A stretch of 45,768 nucleotides of DNA from Bacillota bacterium (GTDB lineage: Bacteria > Bacillota > Clostridia > Acetivibrionales > DSM-1351). Of the stretch, positions 1 to 7,617 are shown piece after piece (the stretch's first letter is position 1; each line of letters opens with the position of its first letter). The DNA is taken from assembly GCA_023393115.1 (NCBI GenBank), contig JAEWMS010000047.1, positions 1-45,768 on the forward strand. The letters are read 5' to 3'. The notes beneath the pieces were generated by a model. It saw only the letters and a program-made list of their open reading frames with translations. It was not told the DNA's origin and did not search any database. The translations under genes and the position numbers were made by a program.

Positions 1-124
1 TTAATATCTTTATTGGAACAGTACATGAAAGTAAGTTAATTCTATTGAACCGCCGTATACCGAACGGTACGTACGGTGGTGTGAAAGGTCGGTAGCTGAA
101 ATAATCAGCTACCTCCTATTCGAT
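1..124 (+). ncRNA. Group II intron, 3' end (domains V and VI)
   Basis: Positions 49-80 fold as a domain V hairpin. 49-57 pairs with 72-80 over nine pairs, including one G-U; a two-base CG bulge lies at 70-71; a distal four-pair stem is capped by GAAC. The lower stem carries CGC (51-53) opposite GUG, with the G-U wobble at the centre of the catalytic triad position. Positions 91-98 and 106-113 form an eight-pair domain VI stem with loop AAATAAT; I see no clear bulged branch-point A. The intron would end at the CGAT of 121-124, which fits the usual AY end. The reverse transcriptase and domains I-IV lie outside the window. The CGC triad resembles bacterial IIC-type introns; the class is inferred. 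Confidence 0.8.
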
Positions 125-129
125 AGATA

Positions 130-1617
130 TTATAGCTCAATCACCTTGGTAGCGATATTTCTACAGAATTCTATATCATGCTCCACAAAAAGGATGGTTG
201 GTGCGTACTCCAGTAGGAGTTCCTCAATCTGCATACGAGAGATTACATCGATGAAATTAAGAGGTTCATCCCAAATATGGAGGTGCGCTTTTTCGCAAAG
301 GCTTTTGGCTATAAGCACCTTTTTCCTTTGTCCGCCGCTGAAATCAGAGATATCCTTTTCAAACTGAATCCTGGAAAAGTCGAGTTTCCTTAGAATAGCC
401 TTGAAGAGACTTTCATCAATTTCGTTTTCTCTTGCGTAGTTCGTTAAAGAACCGCTAAGGCGGGAGGTGTCCTGAGAAACATAGGATATTTTAAGCTGAC
501 TTGCCCTTCTGAAGGTACCTGTGTAATTTAAGTCTTCACCGCAGATTAGTTTTATCAGACTTGACTTTCCCGAACCATTTTTACCGCTTAAAGCAATTCT
601 GTCACCCTTCCCGACTTCAAAGCTTACATGACTGCAAGCTGACTTATCCCCATAGAATATTGACACCTCATCCAGTTCTACAAGGCGGTCGGAGTAGAAT
701 TCCAACTGTGAAATCTTTAGCTTTTCAGAGCTTTCAATATTTTTCAGAAGCTTGGACTTTTCTTCAATTGCCGCTTGCTGCCGCTCCAATATTGCCTTTG
801 AGCGACTCATCATTTTTTTTGCTTTTGCAGCTTCAAAGGGTCTACGACCTATACTTTTTTCTGTAATTTTAGGATTAAAGCCGATTTTTCTGGCTTCAGC
901 CCTATCAGACCAGTCAGATGTTCGTTTAGCTGCATTAGTCAATCGGGTTATATCCTTTTTCAGCTTCTCGTTTTCTGCAAGCTCAAAGTTATCCTGCATT
1001 TCTTTGTTTGCCCACCATGAGGAAAAATCACCTTTTTGTATTTCAATGTTTGATTTATTTATTGAGAGAACATGGTCGACACAGTTGTCAAGAAAGGCTC
1101 TGTCATGGGATACCAAAATGAAACCTCTCTTCGCTCTGAGGTAATCGCTGACTATTTGTCTTGCATTCATATCCAGATGGTTTGTTGGCTCGTCAATTAG
1201 CAGAAAGCTGTTTTCTTTCGAAAACAGGGCTGCCAGCAGCACCTTTGTCTGCTCTCCGTTTGAAAGAGTGTTAAACGGACGATATAGTACATCCTCTGAC
1301 ACCTCAAGCAGGGAAAGCTCACGCATTACCTCCCAATGTACATAATCGGGGCATATCTCCTCAATAACATCAATGGTATTGTTCTCAGTGTTTTTTACTT
1401 CAAAAGGGAAATATTCAAAGTTGACTTTTGCAGAAATCTTACCACTATACTCGTATTTTCCCAGCAAAAGGTTGAGAAACGTAGTTTTTCCGCGGCCGTT
1501 TCTCCCGGTAAAACCGAGTTTCCAATCTGTATCTATTTGAAAGCTAACATTTTCAAATATGTTGTCATAACTGCCGTCATAAGCAAAAGTCAGGTTTGTC
1601 ACATTTATTAAAGACAT
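130..1617 (-). CDS. ABC-F ribosome-protection ATPase (Lsa/CplR-like antibiotic resistance)
   Basis: This 495-residue protein has two ABC ATPase domains and no membrane segments, as expected of ABC-F proteins that bind the ribosomal E site and dislodge antibiotics. Domain 1 has Walker A GRNGRGKTT (about 38-46), signature LSNGEQ (about 118) and IDEPTNH. A charged interdomain linker spans roughly 190-310. Domain 2 has GKNGSGKSS (about 343), FSGGQ (about 424) and WDEPLNFID. Length and the Y-rich start fit the Lsa/Vga/CplR resistance group (lincosamide, streptogramin A, pleuromutilin) better than housekeeping EttA-type proteins, which are longer. The start has a very strong GGAGGAGG site. Its long leader looks like an attenuator. 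The drug range is inferred. Confidence 0.88.
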   Translation of the reverse strand: MSLINVTNLTFAYDGSYDNIFENVSFQIDTDWKLGFTGRNGRGKTTFLNLLLGKYEYSGKISAKVNFEYFPFEVKNTENNTIDVIEEICPDYVHWEVMRELSLLEVSEDVLYRPFNTLSNGEQTKVLLAALFSKENSFLLIDEPTNHLDMNARQIVSDYLRAKRGFILVSHDRAFLDNCVDHVLSINKSNIEIQKGDFSSWWANKEMQDNFELAENEKLKKDITRLTNAAKRTSDWSDRAEARKIGFNPKITEKSIGRRPFEAAKAKKMMSRSKAILERQQAAIEEKSKLLKNIESSEKLKISQLEFYSDRLVELDEVSIFYGDKSACSHVSFEVGKGDRIALSGKNGSGKSSLIKLICGEDLNYTGTFRRASQLKISYVSQDTSRLSGSLTNYARENEIDESLFKAILRKLDFSRIQFEKDISDFSGGQRKKVLIAKSLCEKAHLHIWDEPLNFIDVISRMQIEELLLEYAPTILFVEHDIEFCRNIATKVIEL

Positions 1618-1721
1618 GAAATCCTCCTCCTGTCCTGTAATTACTTGTTTCTTCTCTGTACTATTAAATTAATTATCAAGGGAAATCTAGTATCTATACA
1701 AAAATCCTCGACAACTAAATA

Positions 1722-1837
1722 AGCTGCAAGAAAGTCTATTCTTGCAGCTCAAAATACAGTAAAAGCCAGCCGGTACCGGCAGGATAAGGATTTACTATTA
1801 CCTGTTGAGTGATAAGAATGAGTTAACTTTCTTGCAA
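1722..1837 (-). promoter_or_regulatory. Attenuator in ABC-F leader: terminator and competing antiterminator
   Basis: On the minus strand the leader can form a perfect 11-pair hairpin (1722-1732 with 1739-1749, six-base loop) followed by a loose U-rich run. About 80 nt upstream in the RNA, 1826-1837 reads TTGCAAGAAAGT. It can pair instead with the 3' arm and loop of that hairpin (11 Watson-Crick pairs and one G-U), so the two structures exclude each other. This is the architecture of drug-induced attenuation known for several ABC-F resistance genes. A 12-base palindrome (1769-1780) sits between the competing arms. The U tract is weak, so termination strength is uncertain. Confidence 0.6.
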
Positions 1838-1905
1838 ATAAACACAACAAAACAAGTGGCTGTAAGCACACTGATATTTGTCAGATTTAATATAAGCAAG
1901 AAAAA

Positions 1906-1914
1906 TTACTTCAT
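1906..1914 (-). CDS. Candidate minimal leader ORF (Met-Lys-stop)
   Basis: A good ribosome site, GGAGTTGAAAAG, directly precedes ATG AAG TAA on the minus strand. The TGA that ends the preceding 16-codon frame lies inside this ribosome site, which would couple the two. Very short leader frames are known upstream of some ABC-F resistance genes. Two codons are little evidence, so this is offered as a regulatory element and not as a gene. Confidence 0.3.
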   Translation of the reverse strand: MK

Positions 1915-1918
1915 CTTT

Positions 1919-1969
1919 TCAACTCCAATCATTTGTTTGTAACACCGCTGATGTAAGGAATTTTTCCAT
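1919..1969 (-). CDS. Candidate 16-codon leader peptide upstream of ABC-F gene
   Basis: An ATG at 1969 opens a 16-codon frame (MEKFLTSAVLQTNDWS) ending in TGA at 1921-1919. Its ribosome site is weak: an AAAGGA 13 nt away and a GGAT directly before the ATG. It lies about 35 nt after the predicted transcript start and upstream of the alternative hairpins, the position expected of a leader peptide whose stalled ribosome would choose between them. No homology is claimed. Its function is inferred from position only. Confidence 0.35.
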   Translation of the reverse strand: MEKFLTSAVLQTNDWS

Positions 1970-2009
1970 ATCCGAAAAAATATCCTTTAAATTGTGGCAC
2001 TATAAAGAC

Positions 2010-2038
2010 AATATAACATACTGTTTATTAAAATACAA
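2010..2038 (-). promoter_or_regulatory. Predicted promoter of the ABC-F leader transcript
   Basis: On the minus strand TTGTAT (2033-2038) and TATATT (2010-2015) are separated by 17 bases. This would start a leader of about 385 nt before the ABC-F ATG, long enough to hold the two small frames and the competing hairpins. Confidence 0.45.
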
Positions 2039-2263
2039 TAACCTGCTTTATTGTTTATGATACGATTAATATTGGTATGATAATACTATATGTGAAACTA
2101 CTTTAATAGCGCTTGAAAAATAATGTTATTAGTTCTAGTTACTTATTTTACATGGGAAAATTAGGCTAAAAGCATTATTTTTTTACATAAAAATGACGAC
2201 AGATTAAATATGATTATTATGAACATAATGATTAATTATCATGACTAAAATGGAGGGAAGAAA

Positions 2264-2452
2264 ATGTTAAGCCAGGATACAATAAATGATTTAAACGAGG
2301 TAATAAACAATATCGACGATAGAATCAATAGATTTATGGGACAAATTGCCCCAAAAGAATTGGAGTATTTGGCATACCAGAAAATAAAAATCCAGCAATT
2401 AATTGATGACATACATCGTAATGAAAGCTATTTTACTGGTAAAAATGTTTAA
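2264..2452 (+). CDS. Small hypothetical protein (62 aa), probable partner of CheX-like gene
   Basis: I do not recognise this 62-residue protein. It is acidic and predicted mostly helical, with no signal peptide, cysteine pairs or membrane segment. A strong GGAGGGAAG site precedes the ATG, supporting a real gene. It lies 43 bases ahead of the CheX-like gene on the same strand and is probably co-transcribed with it. Two AT-rich palindromes just upstream (2216-2229 and 2228-2242) might be an operator. The stretch between 2040 and 2260 otherwise shows nothing I can name. Confidence 0.6.
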   Translation: MLSQDTINDLNEVINNIDDRINRFMGQIAPKELEYLAYQKIKIQQLIDDIHRNESYFTGKNV

Positions 2453-2495
2453 TTCTTTATCAGAAGCAAAAAATACAAGAAGATTGGTTTAATCT

Positions 2496-2945
2496 ATGGA
2501 TGCTAGATATGTTAATCTGTTTTTAGAGGCTTTAGGCAAGACACTTGAACAGTTTGGTGTCGGTGGTGTTAAGAGGACCAACATAAAGAAGAAAGCTAAT
2601 CTTTATGTGGATTCAGAGGTGTCTTCTCTTATACAGCTGGATGGTGGAATACAAGGCAATATTGTATTGTCCATGTCCCAGGATACAGCAAAAAGTTTGG
2701 CCTCAGCCATGATGATGGGTATGAATGTTACAGTTATTGATGAAGTAGCCAAAAGTGCTATAGGAGAATTGTCAGGCATTATTGCCGGGACTTCGTCTAC
2801 AATGCTAATTTCACTTGGCGTAGCGTTAAAGATAAGTCCGCCAATGGTTATATTTGAAGCCTGTAGCATCAATGCCTATGAAACATTAGCTGTTGATTTT
2901 GAAACACAACTTGGAAAAGTTGAGTTCAATATAGGATTTGTTTAG
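2496..2945 (+). CDS. cheX: CheX-family (CheC/CheX) chemotaxis phosphatase-like protein
   Basis: This 149-residue protein has the CheX fold pattern: an N-terminal helix, GxIxLSM strand, SAIGELSGIIAG helix motif and a C-terminal strand pair. CheX proteins dephosphorylate CheY-P using a Glu and an Asn in an ExxN helix motif. Here the matching segment reads ELSG, so the Asn is replaced by Gly and phosphatase activity is doubtful. The ribosome site is poor. It follows the 62-residue gene, with no other chemotaxis gene nearby except the chemoreceptor at 32049. It could be a binding or regulatory paralogue. Confidence 0.75.
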   Translation: MDARYVNLFLEALGKTLEQFGVGGVKRTNIKKKANLYVDSEVSSLIQLDGGIQGNIVLSMSQDTAKSLASAMMMGMNVTVIDEVAKSAIGELSGIIAGTSSTMLISLGVALKISPPMVIFEACSINAYETLAVDFETQLGKVEFNIGFV

Positions 2946-2973
2946 TAAATGTCAGCCTTTTTATTAATTCGTC

Positions 2974-3522
2974 TCAAATAGCTCTGCCAAGAAGCTCTGC
3001 TTCCTTGAGCTGGGGATTGTTTGCAATATCACCTTTATTGAACACTCCCGGGACGATAACCACTCCTCTATCCTCCAATTTCAAAAACTTGATAATATTT
3101 TTATAAGTTTCAACAGCTCCGTTGAAAGCTGTAATGTCGTCCCCGCCGCACATTAATAATGCACTTTCACGGATTTTCAAAGAACGTTTACAGGCTGCAG
3201 AGCAATAGCTATACAATTTGTCTATGGAGGACTTCAATTGTGCAGAAAACCCATACCAGTATAGGGGTGATACAAATACTAACATATCTGCACTTTCCAG
3301 TAACGGTTCAAGTTCTGCAAAATCATCCTTGTAATTACATGCTCTTTCACTGCTCCAGCATTTATCACAGGCCAAACAGCCGTTTATTTTTTTATGGGCA
3401 GTTGCAAACCTTGTTACATTATGTCCATGAGAAACAGCTTCTTTAATAAACATGTCTGCGAGAACATCGGTGTTGCCGCCCTTTCTTGGACTACCTGTTA
3501 ATACTAAAATATTCTTTTGCAT
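2974..3522 (-). CDS. NADPH-dependent FMN reductase / flavodoxin-fold protein
   Basis: The chosen ATG at 3522 gives 182 residues starting MQKNILVLTGSPRKGGNT and has AAGGAG eight bases before it; the frame remains open 14 codons upstream but without a ribosome site. GSPRKGGNT is the FMN phosphate-binding loop of the flavodoxin-like NAD(P)H:FMN reductase family. CLACDKC in the middle and SPLYWYGFSAQLKSSIDK are typical of iron-sulfur flavoprotein-like members in clostridia. The Cys spacing is shorter than that of a full 4Fe-4S site, so cluster binding is uncertain. Convergent with the cheX unit, with 28 bases between the stops. Confidence 0.82.
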   Translation of the reverse strand: MQKNILVLTGSPRKGGNTDVLADMFIKEAVSHGHNVTRFATAHKKINGCLACDKCWSSERACNYKDDFAELEPLLESADMLVFVSPLYWYGFSAQLKSSIDKLYSYCSAACKRSLKIRESALLMCGGDDITAFNGAVETYKNIIKFLKLEDRGVVIVPGVFNKGDIANNPQLKEAELLGRAI

Positions 3523-3775
3523 AACGAACTCCTTGTAAACTTTGGTAATATTTACATTATTCAAGGATAATTATATAGTTCAATTGGCTCAATGAGAAGT
3601 ACGCACATTTATTTCAGTTACTTACCAAAAGGATACCGGGTTTTCATCAATGACGATACTGGTTATGATGTGTTTTCAGACAAATTTACCCATTCAACGT
3701 AATAACTTGTGAATACAATGATTTAAGGTTGAGACCTCATAATTCGAAACTTAGAAAAGTTGAAAGGGTTAAGAT

Positions 3776-5113
3776 ATGTTATCTGTTACGAAACAAAAAC
3801 AAAATAGTAAAGGTAAGGCAGGCAGGATTATACTTCTGTTATTATTGGCAGTTGCTGTTGCAGCAGTATACATTGGTTTGGTACGTCCACAGCTGATAAA
3901 ATACACATATGTTGCAACTGCTGAATTAATTGCCTCTGGAATAGTGTTAGCTGCAGCTGTTATAACGCTGTTGATATTAACTATTACTATTGTAATTACA
4001 CTCATAATCATGATATTTACTAACGCCAGTATGAGGCCGTGGTTGTCCAGAATAGGTAAGCAGTCAGTGGTTGGGCTTCTGCTGACAGTAGTTTTAGCTG
4101 CCTCTGTTGTCATTTCTCAATTTTTGGCGTATACTCCACCCATTTTGAATGAGGATGGTACATCAAGTCCCGACAGTATAGCTTCACTTGAAAAAGTTGA
4201 ACTAAATGGAAGCAAACAGTGGATATCCATAAGGGGAAAAAATAAAAACAAACCTGTTCTTCTGTTTCTTGCCGGTGGTCCCGGCGGAAGTCAGTTAGCA
4301 GCAGCAAGGACCCAGTTAAAGGAGCTTGAAGAACATTTCGTTGTTGTGGGCTGGGATCAGCCAGGGTCTGCTAAATCCTTTGATTCAGTGCCTTCAAAGG
4401 ACCTGACGCCCGACAGATATATATCTGATGGCTGCCAGTTAGCCTCGTATCTAAGCAAGAGGTTTAATCAGGAAAAAATATATTTGGTGGGAGAATCCTG
4501 GGGAAGTGCCCTGGGGATCTGGATGGTTCAGAAGCAGCCTGAATTATTTCACTCCTTTGTAGGGACGGGACAAATGGTATCTTTCCTTGACACTGAAAAA
4601 TATTGCTATGACTTGGCCTTGAAGACTGCCAGAGAAAAAGATGACTCTGGTACTGTAAGAAAGCTGGAAAAGCAGGGGCCGCCGCCCTATTACGGAAAAG
4701 GTGTCGCAATGAAAATGGCTAATTATCTGATGTATCTGTTTAAGGTAATGAACGCAAATCCCGTAATTACAGATTCAAGTCATAACACGTTTCAGGATAT
4801 GGCAGGAACCGAGTATGGTATATACGACAAGGTTAATTATATACGAGGCCTGACAAGTACACTAAACACTGTATATCAACAGCTATACGAACTTGACTTA
4901 AGAAAGCAGGCCACTGAATTGGAGGTGCCCGTCTACTTCTTTGAAGGAAGGCATGATATCAATGCACCCACGGTACTAGCCGAAGAATACTATAACCTGT
5001 TAAAGGCACCTGCAAAGAAACTAATATGGTTTGAACATTCGGGACATTCGCCATGGATAACTGAAAATGAGCTGTTTGTAGATATGATGGTAAATGAGGT
5101 TTTAAATAAATAG
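3776..5113 (+). CDS. Membrane-anchored alpha/beta hydrolase, prolyl-aminopeptidase-like (S33)
   Basis: This 445-residue protein has three predicted N-terminal membrane helices (about 20-36, 45-80 and 95-115) followed by an alpha/beta hydrolase domain. The catalytic domain shows the oxyanion HGGPG-type loop as AGGPGGS (about 168), a GESWGSALG nucleophile elbow (Ser about 241), an Asp in GRHDIN and a His in EHSGHSPW. That set fits peptidase family S33. The membrane anchor makes an extracytoplasmic peptidase or esterase likely; the substrate is unknown. The start has GAAAGGG seven bases upstream. A bidirectional terminator follows. Confidence 0.82.
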   Translation: MLSVTKQKQNSKGKAGRIILLLLLAVAVAAVYIGLVRPQLIKYTYVATAELIASGIVLAAAVITLLILTITIVITLIIMIFTNASMRPWLSRIGKQSVVGLLLTVVLAASVVISQFLAYTPPILNEDGTSSPDSIASLEKVELNGSKQWISIRGKNKNKPVLLFLAGGPGGSQLAAARTQLKELEEHFVVVGWDQPGSAKSFDSVPSKDLTPDRYISDGCQLASYLSKRFNQEKIYLVGESWGSALGIWMVQKQPELFHSFVGTGQMVSFLDTEKYCYDLALKTAREKDDSGTVRKLEKQGPPPYYGKGVAMKMANYLMYLFKVMNANPVITDSSHNTFQDMAGTEYGIYDKVNYIRGLTSTLNTVYQQLYELDLRKQATELEVPVYFFEGRHDINAPTVLAEEYYNLLKAPAKKLIWFEHSGHSPWITENELFVDMMVNEVLNK

Positions 5114-5124
5114 AGAAATAATAG

Positions 5125-5166
5125 AGCGATTGGTCCCCCTGACAAGAAGGCGGGGAACCAATCGCT
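5125..5166. terminator. Bidirectional terminator
   Basis: AGCGATTGGTCCCC pairs with GGGGAACCAATCGCT with one bulged base, 12-base loop, followed by an AT-rich run on both sides. It lies between the convergent hydrolase and HxlR genes. Confidence 0.75.
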
Positions 5167-5169
5167 TAA

Positions 5170-5520
5170 TTATTTTGACATACATTTTTGCTTAATGCTC
5201 TTGTTAAGATAATTGTCACCCCAGCTGCACATGGAATCTAAAACAGGTTTTAGAGATTCTCCCATATGGGTAAGGGAGTATTCAACCTTTGGGGGGATTT
5301 GCTGATATATTTTTCTGTTAATAAGGCCAGCGTTTTCCATATCTCTCAGCTGCTGAGTAAGCATTTTCTGAGTTGCCTTCGGGACTAACCTGTGAATTTC
5401 ACTGAAACGCAATGTCCTCCCAAATAAATGAAATAATATTAACGCTTTCCACTTACCCCCAATAAGGTCAATAGTAGCTTCAACTGGGCAGTCATATAAT
5501 TCTCTGTTACTGGTGCTCAT
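5170..5520 (-). CDS. HxlR-family winged-helix regulator
   Basis: A 116-residue protein with the HxlR signature: CPVEATIDLIGGKWKALILFHL near the N-terminus, then RFSEIHRLVP, KMLTQQLRDMENAGLI and a wing ending VEYSLT. Cys-11 is at the position of the redox-sensing Cys in YodB/HypR-type members. It is divergent from a nitroreductase gene, a common pairing for quinone or aldehyde stress control, and probably binds the shared intergenic dyad. Confidence 0.88.
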   Translation of the reverse strand: MSTSNRELYDCPVEATIDLIGGKWKALILFHLFGRTLRFSEIHRLVPKATQKMLTQQLRDMENAGLINRKIYQQIPPKVEYSLTHMGESLKPVLDSMCSWGDNYLNKSIKQKCMSK

Positions 5521-5551
5521 AAACGTACTCCTTAACTTAGTATCTTTTTTG

Positions 5552-5577
5552 GTACTATAGCACTTTTTTGTACGTAC
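5552..5577. promoter_or_regulatory. Candidate HxlR operator between divergent genes
   Basis: GTACTATAGCAC (5552-5563) is a dyad with one mismatch pair centred on CTATAG. GTACGTAC (5570-5577) is a perfect palindrome seven bases further on. Both lie upstream of the HxlR start and about 110-130 bases before the nitroreductase start, where a repressor could cover both promoters. Confidence 0.45.
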
Positions 5578-5682
5578 TTGATAAATAGATATTGATTAAT
5601 TAAAATTATATCAAAGAAATTTATATCATAAAAGTAAAATTTATCAAGTAACATTATTTTTCTAAAAGAAAGGATGTTTGAA

Positions 5683-6195
5683 ATGGAGTTTTTGGAAATT
5701 GCCAGGAAGAGATACTCTGTAAGGAAGTATCAACAGAAAGAAGTTGAAAAGGAAAAGCTTGATAGGATATTGGAAGCAGCAAGGGTTGCTCCCACAGGTG
5801 CAAATTTTCAGCCTTATAGGTTAATAGTAGCTCAACAGGAGGAAAGCCTTAATAAAATTAAAAAGGCAGCAAACACTTTTGGAGCCCCTTTAGTTATCAT
5901 TGTTTGCGGAGATCATGATAAAGCTTGGAAAAGGCCCTTTGACGGGAAAAAACTTGTGGATATAGATGCCAGTATAGTTACCGACCATATGATGCTGCAG
6001 GCTACTGAACTTGGACTTGGCAGTGTATGGATATGCTACTTTAAGCCCGATGTCATAAAAGAAGAATTTAATCTTCCAGATAACCTGGAGCCGGTTAATA
6101 TACTGGCAATTGGTTACGCAGACTGTGCTCCTGCATCACCGGATAGACACAGCAGTCAGAGAAGGCCCCTTGAGGAGTTTGTGACCTATAAATAA
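5683..6195 (+). CDS. Nitroreductase-family FMN oxidoreductase
   Basis: The start at ATG 5683 has AAAGG nine bases upstream; an ATG three codons earlier is too close to that site. The 170-residue protein begins with the family motif RKRYSVRKYQ and has APTGANFQPY for FMN binding, then GLGSVWICYF and a C-terminal GYAD. Length fits the shorter clostridial nitroreductases. It reduces quinones, nitro compounds or flavins with NAD(P)H, and is probably under control of the divergent HxlR gene. Its stop codon lies only two bases from the stop of the convergent MFS gene. Confidence 0.87.
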   Translation: MEFLEIARKRYSVRKYQQKEVEKEKLDRILEAARVAPTGANFQPYRLIVAQQEESLNKIKKAANTFGAPLVIIVCGDHDKAWKRPFDGKKLVDIDASIVTDHMMLQATELGLGSVWICYFKPDVIKEEFNLPDNLEPVNILAIGYADCAPASPDRHSSQRRPLEEFVTYK

Positions 6196-6197
6196 GC

Positions 6198-7472
6198 TTA
6201 TATGTTGTCTTTTTTGAATGAGCATCCATCCGGTATAAATCTGTAAATAATGAAACTAACAAGCAGAGCAGCGCCACATAGGTTGAATATTGTTTTTACA
6301 GTGACAAAGCTTGAGGCGAAGGCCAATATACCTGCCATCAAAGGTATGGGAACTGTATTAACAGCATCAAATATAGCAGTGGTTCTTGCTAAATAACTTT
6401 CTTCTACTGATTTAACGGCCATTACCTGAATCTGCATTATTAGAACAAGTATGAAGAAGCCGAATAGAAATGAGAACAGGCCTACAATTACTGCCTGCAA
6501 TAAAGGAAGATTATTAAAACGCTGTGCCGCCACCAAAGTAAAATTGTAAGCTGCAGCCGAAAGTCCTCCATACAAAAATATCGAGTTTGGTGACAATTTC
6601 TGCGCCAGGGAGGGATAACCGAAGGTACCAAGTATCATACCTATGGAATAACTGCAGGAGATAACAGACATCAGGTATACTCTGTTCATCAGAAAATCCT
6701 GTACATAGGGTGCATTTAATGAATTTGCAGGTATCAGGAAGGTGTTCAGTATAAGACCCATAATGCACAGCCGAACAAGCAGGGGCATACGGAACATATA
6801 CGAAAGACCTTCCTTGAATGTGTTTATGTAACTTTTGTAATTCAAGCTAGCCTTAATTCTGTCAGATTCATTATACCTGATAAGGGATATTATGAAAGCT
6901 GAAAGAAAGAAAGTGATACCGTCAATAATTATTGCGTGAATGTTACCGAATAAGGCTACAATGGTACCTCCCGCTGCAAAGCCCAAAAGTTCTGATATGC
7001 TTGATAGTCCCTTGTTCATAGAGAGTCCATAAGAAAAATACTCTCTTTTAAGGAGCTTTGGAGTAATTGCGATTCCGGACGGAAGTCTCAGAGTTTCAAT
7101 GGTTGAATTGATAAAGGTAACAGATACCAGTATCCAGGCATTTAATGCATCAAATAACATAAAAACAACAATTAAAATAATTGTAAAGCCTCTCGCTAAA
7201 TCTGTAATAATCATTAAAAGCTTCTTGTTGCGTGTTTCAACCAGTGCTCCCGCAAATGGCTGAAGAAATATGCCGGGTAATTTATTTATGCCGTATATTA
7301 CTGCAGACCAGGCGGCATTTCCCGTCACAGAATAAACAAGCCAGCTGAAGGCGATTAGGTCCACCGAATCACCGAAACGGTTAATAAGATTTGCTATAAT
7401 CAACTTCAGATATTGTTTTTGTTCAATAATGTTTCGATAACCTATCTTGGCTGTTTGAGCTTCATTTGTCAT
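6198..7472 (-). CDS. MFS transporter, probable drug exporter
   Basis: A 424-residue protein with about twelve hydrophobic segments and an early NRFGDSVDLIAFSWLVYSVTG stretch. That stretch, with the PxxGALVETRNKK loop, is typical of the MFS_3/enterobactin-exporter-like (MefA/TetV-like) group. It is downstream of a MerR gene on the same strand and preceded by its own 19-base-spaced promoter. It is therefore probably induced by the compound the MerR protein senses. Substrate unknown. Confidence 0.85.
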   Translation of the reverse strand: MTNEAQTAKIGYRNIIEQKQYLKLIIANLINRFGDSVDLIAFSWLVYSVTGNAAWSAVIYGINKLPGIFLQPFAGALVETRNKKLLMIITDLARGFTIILIVVFMLFDALNAWILVSVTFINSTIETLRLPSGIAITPKLLKREYFSYGLSMNKGLSSISELLGFAAGGTIVALFGNIHAIIIDGITFFLSAFIISLIRYNESDRIKASLNYKSYINTFKEGLSYMFRMPLLVRLCIMGLILNTFLIPANSLNAPYVQDFLMNRVYLMSVISCSYSIGMILGTFGYPSLAQKLSPNSIFLYGGLSAAAYNFTLVAAQRFNNLPLLQAVIVGLFSFLFGFFILVLIMQIQVMAVKSVEESYLARTTAIFDAVNTVPIPLMAGILAFASSFVTVKTIFNLCGAALLVSFIIYRFIPDGCSFKKDNI

Positions 7473-7574
7473 TTAAGTCATTCCTCTCTACAAAGATTTC
7501 CTCTTTATTGGATTCAATTTTTTGCTGCCCGGGATTATAATAAAAAACGCTATAGCTTATCTTCTTTGAGCAGA

Positions 7575-7605
7575 AGTATAAACTATAACGCATGTGTAGA
7601 GTCAA
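7575..7605 (-). promoter_or_regulatory. MerR-type promoter of the MFS gene (19-base spacer)
   Basis: On the minus strand TTGACT (7600-7605) and TATACT (7575-7580) are separated by 19 bases, the overlong spacer that MerR-family activators correct. Within the spacer ACTCTA and TATAGT form an inverted repeat with one mismatch. It lies between the MerR stop and the MFS start. Confidence 0.7.
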
Positions 7606-7617
7606 TACATTAAATAG

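Noticed and set aside
752..1144. Open frame of 130 codons antisense to the ABC-F gene
   Set aside because: It lacks a ribosome site and conserved motifs and lies fully inside a clear gene; an ordinary shadow frame.
1769..1780. Palindrome GCCGGTACCGGC in the ABC-F leader as an independent operator
   Set aside because: Without a loop it makes a poor hairpin, and it lies within the transcript; treated as part of the leader.
1950..1985. TAAG-N14-CCGA resembling a SigD motility promoter before the cheX unit
   Set aside because: Both halves deviate from consensus, spacing is off, and it is about 290 bases from the gene.
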